Source: Sulfurovum sp.
GTDB taxonomy: Bacteria; Campylobacterota; Campylobacteria; Campylobacterales; Sulfurovaceae
Reading direction: 5' to 3'
Assembly: GCA_027046415.1 (NCBI GenBank)
Contig: JALTYW010000014.1
Location: forward strand, 1-6,774
Length of the DNA: 6,774 nt
The notes under the pieces were generated by a model that saw only the letters and a program-made list of their open reading frames with translations, was not told where the DNA came from and searched no databases. The position numbers and the translations under genes are program-made. Of this stretch, positions 1-5,692 are shown one piece after another (within the stretch, counting starts at the first letter, position 1; each line of letters begins with the position of its first letter).

Positions 1-309
1 TTTTTATTCCCCATGCGTAATGTCTCCAAAGATCCAAGAACAGGCATCATAAGGCGGCATCACATCCATGAAAAAACCTTCGGTAGGAACATTAAACAAG
101 CCGCACAAAAAGCCGGAGTACACAAACGCGTCACCTCCCACATCTTCCGACACTCCTACGCTACCCATCTGCTGCAAAGCGGCATTGATCTGCGGAGTAT
201 TCAGGAGTTGCTCGGTCACAAATCGGTGGAAACGACGATGGTCTACACGCATGTAGTCGCAGAGATGAACAAGGCAAAAGTCATGAGCCCGTTGGATATG
301 ATGGCGTGA
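1..309 (+). CDS. intI: Integron integrase (IntI-type tyrosine recombinase), C-terminal part, 5' truncated by window edge
   Basis: The reading frame is open from base 1 and ends at TGA 307-309, giving 102 residues of a protein whose family is usually about 320 residues long. The C-terminal catalytic domain of a tyrosine recombinase is visible. With residues counted from the window edge, the box II HxxR motif is H47-x-x-R50 (in [13 protein letters not shown]), the LLGH motif holds H73, and the nucleophile is Y82 (in TTMVYTHV). The RRHHIHE stretch at 19-24 and the C-terminal MSPLD resemble integron integrases more than XerC/XerD. The family catalyses site-specific recombination between attI and attC sites, inserting and excising gene cassettes through a Tyr-DNA intermediate. 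The IntI-specific extra helix region lies outside the window, so a related non-integron recombinase is not excluded. The ATG at 13 is internal and is not the start. The next gene is convergent. No cassette or attC site was found in the window. Confidence 0.85.
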   Translation, partial: FLFPMRNVSKDPRTGIIRRHHIHEKTFGRNIKQAAQKAGVHKRVTSHIFRHSYATHLLQSGIDLRSIQELLGHKSVETTMVYTHVVAEMNKAKVMSPLDMMA

Positions 310-408
310 GATCACATACTAAACACTGATATATGCATAACCACGCAGGAGCATGATAATGAGAGCGAGTCAGAACAGGATTGCTACTTACTCCCTACTC
401 CCTAAAAC
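310..408. other. Intergenic gap between convergent intI and methyltransferase genes
   Basis: These 99 bases separate two convergent genes. I see no open frame and no GC-rich hairpin followed by a T run, so no obvious bidirectional terminator. The right part is taken up by the heptanucleotide repeat listed separately. No attC-like pair of RYYYAAC and GTTRRRY core sites was found here. Confidence 0.6.
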
Positions 409-417
409 CTACTCCCT
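390..417. repeat. Heptanucleotide tandem repeat, four units of ACTCCCT (one degenerate)
   Basis: Units of exactly 7 bp run ACTCCCT (390-396), ACTCCCT (397-403), AAAACCT (404-410) and ACTCCCT (411-417). Three units are identical and the third keeps only its CCT end. The array straddles the 3' end of the minus-strand methyltransferase: the TAG stop codon (409-411) and the last two codons before it (R and E, 412-417) lie inside the repeat. Short heptamer repeats of this kind are known as STRRs in some bacteria; whether this motif is dispersed in this genome cannot be judged from one locus. Confidence 0.75.
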
Positions 418-1353
418 ATCCACCCCTATCTTCGTCGCCGTTAAAAAAAGATACCCTCTTCCCGTCACGGTCACGCGGTAGCGTTTTTGCTGCAAGTAGC
501 GTTTGGCGAACATGAGGTCGTTGAGTACTAGGCTCATTTCGCTCATGGTGTAGTTGGGGGCTTTGGCACCGTAGACGAGTTCACCGTCCTGCCATCTTGC
601 GTTGGGAAAGCCGAGGATAAGGGCGCTCTCTTTGTTTAGGTGGTTTTGTACCAGTTCCATCAGCAGCGGTTTAAAGGCGATGCCAGGGCTTTGGAGGGTT
701 CCGATGGAGATAAGAAGGTCGAAGCGTCCAAGGTTTAGAGCGGCAAGATCGTTGATGTCGTGGGTGTAGAAATGGGCGTTTGGTTCAGGAAAGGCTGCTT
801 GTGCAGCCTCTATGGCACTTTTGGAGTGGTCTATGCCTACAAGTTCCATAGATTGATATTGTTTAGTATCAATCATGTTTCGGATCACCTCAAACTCATC
901 TGCACGGTTGATGCCAAGGTCAAGGATGCGCTTTCTGCGTGGGAGAGTGACATTGTGCAGTGCCTGACGGAAGTAGTAGAAAAAGTCCGGTTCTTCCATC
1001 TTGTGTATCTGGGCAAAGGGTGAATTGGTGCCGTACTTCTCTTCTTTCTCCAGCACAGGTGCATCATGAAATGATGCATTTTTGCTTATCTTCTCAAATG
1101 TTATCCTGATGTGTGGTGTACCGGCTACACGCTCCGGGGTCAGCATGCGGCAGCCAAGCAGTTGTGCCAGCTCATCCCACGCACGCAGACTGCGGTAGCG
1201 GTACACCCTCCCCTCCGCTTCGACAAGCGTACCGGCGTAAACTCCACGGTGCAGGTCGGGATTGAGTGCTTCAAAAGAGATGTACTGCTTGCTCTGCAAT
1301 GCATCTTCAAGATCTGTAAGGATGGTTTGTAGGGGGTCGTTGGTAAATGTCAT
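409..1353 (-). CDS. Class I SAM-dependent methyltransferase of unknown substrate, 314 aa
   Basis: Residues about 135-250 form a Rossmann-type SAM-binding domain. Motif I is ILDLGINRADE (143-153), motif II is LVGIDHS (171-177) with D175 as the likely ribose-binding acid, an acidic DIND follows at 199-202, and motif IV is FDLLISIGTLQS (211-222). Motif I lacks the usual GxGxG loop, with INRAD replacing the glycines; this could be a feature of the subfamily or a weakened site. Residues 1-130 form an N-terminal region I do not recognise, and about 265-305 a small C-terminal cap. The start ATG (1351-1353) overlaps the TGA of the upstream bioC-like gene as ATGA. The Shine-Dalgarno sequence is weak (GCAGCCAAG just before ATG), which suggests translational coupling. 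The stop lies inside a heptamer repeat. No substrate can be assigned; the pairing with bioC could mean a linked or merely co-transcribed role. Confidence 0.82.
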   Translation of the reverse strand: MTFTNDPLQTILTDLEDALQSKQYISFEALNPDLHRGVYAGTLVEAEGRVYRYRSLRAWDELAQLLGCRMLTPERVAGTPHIRITFEKISKNASFHDAPVLEKEEKYGTNSPFAQIHKMEEPDFFYYFRQALHNVTLPRRKRILDLGINRADEFEVIRNMIDTKQYQSMELVGIDHSKSAIEAAQAAFPEPNAHFYTHDINDLAALNLGRFDLLISIGTLQSPGIAFKPLLMELVQNHLNKESALILGFPNARWQDGELVYGAKAPNYTMSEMSLVLNDLMFAKRYLQQKRYRVTVTGRGYLFLTATKIGVDRE

Positions 1354-2045
1354 CTTGGCTGCTTTTCGTGAAGAAGCACGATCTCATACTCCAGATACTC
1401 CAGCGGGTAGGTTTGCATGAGCTGTTTCATGGCTTTGTATCCTAACACGTTGCGCCCTGCCCCTACGCCGCTTTGTTTCATGTAGCGGAACATCTCTCTG
1501 ACAGAACTAAAGGTAAGTGTATACTCCAACACTTCTATGTTGCCCTGAAAATGTTTTTCAAGCAGTCTTACGGTCTCTTCTTTGCTGCGCAGCAGTGGTG
1601 GGAGGCTGGCAGTTTGGTAGAGGGTTTTGAAGGTGTTGGCAGTAAAAATCGCTAGGGAAACAGGGGCTTTGAGTGCAGCAATGTTGGCAAGGACACCATC
1701 TAGATCGTCCGCCCATTGGAGTGCTGATGCGGAGATGATGCGCTCAAAAGCAAAAGCATCAAGGTCTTTAAAGGCATCTTGTGTGTTGAAGTCGCGTTTC
1801 AACAGGGTCACGTTGTCAGCTTGGGGATGGCGTGCAAGCATCCCGTCGGCAAAGTCCATACCGACAAAACATGCAGGAGACCATCCCAGTGCACGGTACA
1901 CCCCTCCGCTTCCGCAACCAATGTCAAGCATGCACTCTGGTGTGTCGTCTACATGAGAAAGGAGTTCATCAACAACACGTTTTTGGATGATATTGACCTG
2001 CTCATATGCTGCTGCATTGAGAGAGAATGCTTTTTGAATATTCAT
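1350..2045 (-). CDS. bioC: BioC-like malonyl-ACP O-methyltransferase, 231 aa
   Basis: This is a class I methyltransferase with an intact SAM site: motif I MLDIGCGSGG (39-48), motif II GMDFADGML (62-70), an acidic D85 and ALQWADDL (108-115). The ALQW motif and the C-terminal block SVREMFRYMKQSGV (181-194) followed by YPLEYLEYEIVLL resemble BioC, as does the N-terminal FSLNAAAYEQVNIIQKRV. BioC methylates the free carboxyl of malonyl-ACP so that fatty acid synthesis can build the pimelate part of biotin in the cytoplasm. I chose the ATG at 2045 because GAAGG (2050-2054) precedes it by four bases. The frame continues upstream to 2450, but that stretch runs antisense through the flavoprotein gene, and the next ATG (2078) overlaps the -10 box. 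The gene overlaps the next methyltransferase by 4 bp. No bioH, bioF, bioA, bioD or bioB is in the window, so a general methyltransferase remains possible. Confidence 0.75.
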   Translation of the reverse strand: MNIQKAFSLNAAAYEQVNIIQKRVVDELLSHVDDTPECMLDIGCGSGGVYRALGWSPACFVGMDFADGMLARHPQADNVTLLKRDFNTQDAFKDLDAFAFERIISASALQWADDLDGVLANIAALKAPVSLAIFTANTFKTLYQTASLPPLLRSKEETVRLLEKHFQGNIEVLEYTLTFSSVREMFRYMKQSGVGAGRNVLGYKAMKQLMQTYPLEYLEYEIVLLHEKQPR

Positions 2046-2076
2046 GTTACCTTCAGCGGTCGGAAAATTTGAGTGC

Positions 2077-2082
2077 ATTATA
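2077..2082 (-). promoter_or_regulatory. -10 box of the bioC-methyltransferase operon
   Basis: A perfect TATAAT on the minus strand lies about 32 bp upstream of the bioC ATG. Transcription would start near 2070, leaving a leader of about 24 nt that contains the GAAGG ribosome site. No good -35 hexamer is seen at 16-18 bp, which fits Campylobacterota promoters, where the -35 is poorly conserved. Confidence 0.6.
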
Positions 2083-2101
2083 GCGAGAGTTGGATAAAAC
2101 C

Positions 2102-2171
2102 CCTCTCCGCCCAAAGTTAAGGAAGAAAATGTTTTTGAAAGGGAGGAGGAAAACATTATCGGGTGGAGAGG
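2102..2171. repeat. 70-bp nested inverted repeat (palindromic element)
   Basis: The outer arms CCTCTCCGCCC (2102-2112) and GGGTGGAGAGG (2161-2171) pair over 11 positions with a single G-T wobble. Within them the inner arms AATGTTTT (2128-2135) and AAAACATT (2150-2157) pair perfectly over 8 bp around a purine-rich 14-base loop. Between the outer and inner stems are 15 unpaired bases on the left and 3 on the right. It lies upstream of the promoters of both flanking divergent genes, so it is not a terminator for either. It could be a small dispersed palindromic or MITE-like element, an operator, or a cruciform-prone site. Confidence 0.6.
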
Positions 2172-2208
2172 ATTAGGGGAAGTATATGCTCTCAAGACTA
2201 ACCATACA

Positions 2209-2237
2209 TTAACAGTGCAACATATTTTTGGTATGAT
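2209..2237 (+). promoter_or_regulatory. Sigma-70 type promoter of the flavoprotein gene
   Basis: TTAACA (2209-2214) and TATGAT (2232-2237) are separated by exactly 17 bp; each matches the consensus at 5 of 6 positions. Transcription would begin near 2243-2245, with the ribosome site AAAGGA (2247-2252) and ATG 2263 just after it. The in-frame GTG at 2215 sits between the two boxes, which argues against it as the start codon. Confidence 0.65.
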
Positions 2238-2262
2238 TACGGCAATAAAGGACGACAGAGTG

Positions 2263-3504
2263 ATGCCAAAAAAATATGACCTTATTGTGGTCGGTTCGGG
2301 TGCTGCGGGGATGATGGCTGCCATAACCGCAGCAAGAGCCGGAAAGAAAATACTGCTGCTTGAGAAGCTCTCCAAAATAGGTGCAAAGCTCAAAGCCACA
2401 GGCGGTGGACGCTGCAACCTCACCAATACACTTGACAACGAAACCTTCATGGAGCGTTTTGGACGTGACGGAAAGTTTATGATGCCCGCTCTTGAAGCAT
2501 TTGACCATACCGCATTGAGAACTTTCTTTGAAGAGATAGGGGTCAGGAGTCACGCACCTGACGGCTACCGTGTTTTTCCTGTAACACACAGCTCCCAGAC
2601 CATCATCAACGCAATGGCAGATGAGATGACCAGACTGGGCATCGAGGTTATGTGTGGTGAGAAAGTGCTTACACTGGAACATGACGGTATAGAAGTCATT
2701 GGTGTCAAGACAGAGAAGAGAAGCTATTTGGCTGCATCGGTTATCATTGCCACAGGCGGCAAGGGGTATCCGATGCTGGGTGCCGAGGGAGATGGCTACG
2801 AGATCGCCAAAGCGACAGGACACAAGGTCACACCGCTCTACCCTGCCATGATGCCGCTGAAACTCAAGGAGACGTGGGTAGCACACTGTCGTGCCGATAC
2901 CATTGCAAAGGTGGAGCTGCGTGTTAATATGAAAAAATATAAAAAACTTCATGCCAAAGGGGATCACATCTTCACCAAAGAGGGGATACGCGGTCCGGTG
3001 GTGCTTGATTTCTCCCGTGAGATCACACCGCTGCTCTCAAAGTTCGAGGAGGTACCACTGCTTGCCAACTTTACCAAAGGGATGAATGAAGAACAGTTGC
3101 GTACACACTTTAAAAAACAAGTGAGCGCTCATCCGGAAAGTAGCTTGCTGGAGATCATGACTACCCTGCTTCCTGAGTCTTTGAGCCGTCAGCTCTGCAT
3201 GCTCGCAGGTACCGACCCGGATAAAACTCTCGCAAAACAGGAAGGAGAGGCGAGAGACAAACTTTTCAAAATGCTCGTCTGGACACCGCTTACGGTCAAT
3301 GGACATGACGGCTTTAAAATGGCAATGATCACACGAGGCGGTGTGCATCTCAAAGAGATAGACCCATACACGATGGAAAGCAGAAGGCTCAAGGGACTTT
3401 ACTTTTGCGGAGAGGTGGTCAACCTCGACGGACCCTGCGGCGGCTATAATCTACAGTGGTCATTTTCAAGTGGTTATTTGGCGGGAAGATCATCAGCTTC
3501 CTGA
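2263..3504 (+). CDS. HI0933/YhiN-family FAD-dependent oxidoreductase, 413 aa
   Basis: The N-terminus carries a dinucleotide-binding fold: YDLIVVGSGAAG with G11-x-G13-x-x-G16, and E34 at the end of the second strand for the ribose. The family signature KATGGGRCNLTN follows at 44-55, then ATGGKGYP (163-170), a domain with FTKEGIRGPVVLDFSR (237-252), and a C-terminal block with ITRGGV (356-361), GLYFCGEVVNLDG (378-390) and GGYNLQWSFSSGYLAG (393-408), which closes the FAD site. The length is normal for the family (about 390-420 aa). Members are soluble flavoproteins often labelled NAD(P)/FAD-dependent or aminoacetone oxidase; the physiological substrate is generally unknown, so I give none. The start at ATG 2263 is chosen over the in-frame GTG 2215 because AAAGGA precedes it by 10 bases and the promoter covers the GTG. 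The 3' end overlaps the convergent kinase gene by 31 bp. Confidence 0.9.
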   Translation: MPKKYDLIVVGSGAAGMMAAITAARAGKKILLLEKLSKIGAKLKATGGGRCNLTNTLDNETFMERFGRDGKFMMPALEAFDHTALRTFFEEIGVRSHAPDGYRVFPVTHSSQTIINAMADEMTRLGIEVMCGEKVLTLEHDGIEVIGVKTEKRSYLAASVIIATGGKGYPMLGAEGDGYEIAKATGHKVTPLYPAMMPLKLKETWVAHCRADTIAKVELRVNMKKYKKLHAKGDHIFTKEGIRGPVVLDFSREITPLLSKFEEVPLLANFTKGMNEEQLRTHFKKQVSAHPESSLLEIMTTLLPESLSRQLCMLAGTDPDKTLAKQEGEARDKLFKMLVWTPLTVNGHDGFKMAMITRGGVHLKEIDPYTMESRRLKGLYFCGEVVNLDGPCGGYNLQWSFSSGYLAGRSSAS

Positions 3505-5531
3505 TTTTCCTGTATATCGCAGTCGAAATAGACTATAAAGCAGGCACCCCCATCACGGTTTTCAGCCTGTAGCTGTGCATGGTGTTTTTGGGCAATACGA
3601 CGGCTCATATAGAGTCCGATACCCGTACCTTTTCCCTCTTCTTTGGTAGTGACGTTGGCCTCAAAGAGTTTGTCTATCACTGTCTCGGGGATGCCACCTG
3701 CGTTGTCGCAGATCTCCATCCGTTTTCCCTCTTCCGATGAGATCAGAGAGATACGGATCAGTCTCTGTTTAACATCATTGTCGATAAAGGCATCTTTAGC
3801 GTTGTTGATAATATTGAGGATAAGGTGTTTGAATTCGTTCGGGTAGCCGTCAATGACTATCTCATCTTGCTGTTCTATCTTGACAAGAATATGGTGTTTG
3901 AGGATGTCGTCTTTGGCAAGGAAGAGTGCTGAGTTGACCACATCGATCAGCTTGAATGACTGTTTCTCTTTGTCCGGACGGAAAAAGGAGCGGAACTCAT
4001 CGAGCGTATTGACCATGTGGTCTATCTGAAGCTGGATATCTTTTCTGAACTTTTCGATATAAGCCTGATCGACATTCCCCTCTTCAAAGTCGTTTCGGAT
4101 CAGTTCGCTGTAGAGTGTCAATGCATTAAGCGGCTGTTTCCACTGATGGGCGACAGAATCCATCATCTCCCCCATGACAGCCATTTTCGACTGCTGTATC
4201 ATCGTCTCTTCGTGTGCGAGCCGCAGTTGGTGTTCTTTGTTCTCCCGCTCTTTTGACTGAATGAGGTTGACAGTACGCTGATTGAGGTTATCGACAAGCA
4301 TACCGATCTCACCCTTGTCCATACATGTCAGCAGCGATGTTTCTGCATTTTCTGCGATCGCTTGCTGCAACTGTCGGTTGATATGCTCAATAGGTTTTAC
4401 AAATATGTGACGCAGGATAAAGTAGCCCAGTATCGTAGCAAATATTGTTAACAGAACGATGATGGACAGTACCCTGTAGAAGATGGTGTCATAGTGTGCC
4501 AGCACCTGGTTCTTTGATATGCCTACCACGATGTTCCACTGGGTTTTAGGGAAGTGATAGATGGCAAGAATACTGGCTGAATGGAGAACCGGATCATCTT
4601 CGATCAAGCAGATGCTCTCTTTGAGTACGACCGGATCACCGTTAATAGATGTTGAAGCCGCTACAGAGGGTATATAGGTGATCGTAGGTACATTTCCCGG
4701 TGAACTGCCGCTGTAACATCGTGATTTGTCAGTTCCCTTTTCCAAGACAGGTTTGATGTACTCCATCACCCTTTTGAACGAACTGTTGTGTATATGAAAA
4801 ATATTGGCTTCATCAGCAAATGTATTGAGATGGTCAGATTTGATGATAAAGTTTCCTTTTCTATCGAGCATCATCAGATAGCTTTCACCCGCATTTTCCA
4901 TATGTCTGCTAATGTTCTGCTGGACACTTTTTTTAATAGCGATATCGATACTTGCTGCACCTATGAATGTGTTGGCATTGTAAACAGGCGAAACTACGGT
5001 GATCATATCAACATGTGTTGCAGGGTCGGTATAGACCTCTGTCCATGCAGTCTCACCTTTTGAAAGTGTTTTGGCGAGTGTATAAAATGCCATTTCCCGA
5101 AAATTTGCAGGATATTTTTCTACACGCCCAAAGCGTCCTTTTTGGGTTTTCTGGAAAAAAAGCAGAGGTTCTTTGGTGTCTGCTCCAGGCAGGTCAGGTT
5201 CGAACCAGATGCCGCCGCTGATAACATCGAGACTGTTCTTTTTATGGCTGTCGAGTATGGCTGTAACAATATGCTCTCGTGAGAGGATACGGTGCTGAAG
5301 GACACTGCTTACAGAAGCGAGGGTTAGAACCGTCTCTTCGGCACGTACCTGCTTGCTTCGGATATCCTGAAGAATATCGGAGGTAATGAGTGCTACCTCT
5401 TTGGAGGCATTTTGAAGAAGGTTGTTCTCTCTCATCATGAAAAAGGCAGTTACAATGCTGATAAGAAAGACAATAGAGATAAACAGGAAGAACCCTATCA
5501 TCTTAACCTTGACACTGTTATACCATTTCAT
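3474..5531 (-). CDS. Membrane sensor histidine kinase, dCache-HAMP-HisKA-HATPase, 685 aa
   Basis: Two membrane helices (about 10-32 and 352-373) flank a periplasmic region of about 320 residues that looks like a double Cache sensor (GGIWFEP 106-112; VVSPVY and GAASIDIAI around 179-199). A HAMP-like linker (about 374-427) and a short coiled coil follow. The H-box is SVAHQWKQPLNAL (459-471) with H462 as the likely phosphate acceptor. The ATPase domain has the N-box NIINNAKDA (573-581), the G1 box DNAGGIP (609-615) and the G2 box GKGTGIGL (633-640), so it appears catalytically intact. Such kinases sense small extracellular molecules and phosphorylate a response regulator. There is no receiver domain in the protein and no regulator gene in the window, so partner and ligand are unknown. 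ATG 5531 is preceded at 9 bases by GAGGGAAG. The gene is divergent from the NlpC/P60 gene and its 3' end overlaps the flavoprotein gene. Confidence 0.93.
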   Translation of the reverse strand: MKWYNSVKVKMIGFFLFISIVFLISIVTAFFMMRENNLLQNASKEVALITSDILQDIRSKQVRAEETVLTLASVSSVLQHRILSREHIVTAILDSHKKNSLDVISGGIWFEPDLPGADTKEPLLFFQKTQKGRFGRVEKYPANFREMAFYTLAKTLSKGETAWTEVYTDPATHVDMITVVSPVYNANTFIGAASIDIAIKKSVQQNISRHMENAGESYLMMLDRKGNFIIKSDHLNTFADEANIFHIHNSSFKRVMEYIKPVLEKGTDKSRCYSGSSPGNVPTITYIPSVAASTSINGDPVVLKESICLIEDDPVLHSASILAIYHFPKTQWNIVVGISKNQVLAHYDTIFYRVLSIIVLLTIFATILGYFILRHIFVKPIEHINRQLQQAIAENAETSLLTCMDKGEIGMLVDNLNQRTVNLIQSKERENKEHQLRLAHEETMIQQSKMAVMGEMMDSVAHQWKQPLNALTLYSELIRNDFEEGNVDQAYIEKFRKDIQLQIDHMVNTLDEFRSFFRPDKEKQSFKLIDVVNSALFLAKDDILKHHILVKIEQQDEIVIDGYPNEFKHLILNIINNAKDAFIDNDVKQRLIRISLISSEEGKRMEICDNAGGIPETVIDKLFEANVTTKEEGKGTGIGLYMSRRIAQKHHAQLQAENRDGGACFIVYFDCDIQENQEADDLPAK

Positions 5532-5563
5532 GATTTCATGCTTCCCTCACTTCTCATGGAAAC

Positions 5564-5569
5564 ATTATA
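5564..5569 (-). promoter_or_regulatory. Extended -10 box of the histidine kinase gene
   Basis: TATAAT on the minus strand is preceded by TGA, giving an extended TGnTATAAT -10 about 32 bp before the kinase ATG. The predicted leader is about 26 nt and holds GAGGGAAG (5541-5548). No good -35 hexamer is visible at normal spacing, which an extended -10 can compensate for. Confidence 0.6.
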
Positions 5570-5581
5570 TCAGACCATAAA

Positions 5582-5610
5582 TTAAAGTTATGTACTTTAT
5601 TGATTATACA
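5582..5610 (+). promoter_or_regulatory. Weak candidate promoter of the NlpC/P60 gene
   Basis: TTAAAG (5582-5587) and TATACA (5605-5610) are 17 bp apart, the best-spaced pair upstream of this gene, though neither box is strong. It would give a leader of about 75 nt that contains the ACCAAT repeats and the palindrome. Other starts further right cannot be excluded. Confidence 0.25.
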
Positions 5611-5628
5611 GATAAAAGAAATTATTAA

Positions 5629-5653
5629 ACCAATACACCAATGGTTAACCAAT
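5629..5653. repeat. Three ACCAAT direct repeats with a TGGTTAACCA palindrome
   Basis: ACCAAT occurs at 5629-5634, 5637-5642 and 5648-5653. The last copy overlaps a perfect 10-bp palindrome, TGGTTAACCA (5642-5651). The cluster lies in the divergent region between the kinase and the wall hydrolase and could be a regulator binding site, but short A/T-rich repeats also arise by chance. Confidence 0.35.
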
Positions 5654-5692
5654 ATGTACTAACATTGTGAGAAAAAAAGAGGGACATCCCAT

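Noticed and set aside
4..315. 103-residue minus-strand open frame
   Set aside because: It is antisense to the recombinase catalytic domain and has no independent support.
2089..2095. GTTGGAT, which fits the attC core GTTRRRY
   Set aside because: I found no matching RYYYAAC at attC spacing with an inverted repeat between; a lone heptamer match is expected by chance.
2128..2157. Inner hairpin read as a rho-independent terminator
   Set aside because: The stem is A/T-rich, no T run follows on either strand, and both neighbouring genes are transcribed away from it.
2046..2450. N-terminal extension of the bioC-like frame up to 2450
   Set aside because: It runs antisense to the flavoprotein's conserved FAD-binding N-terminus, crosses the -10 box and palindrome, and has low-complexity composition. 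A ribosome site sits just before the ATG at 2045.
2209..2967. 252-residue minus-strand open frame
   Set aside because: It is antisense to the well-supported flavoprotein gene and shows no recognisable motifs.
5642..5651. TGGTTAACCA read as an attC core site
   Set aside because: GTTAACC does not fit GTTRRRY (the third R is C), and no partner site is present.
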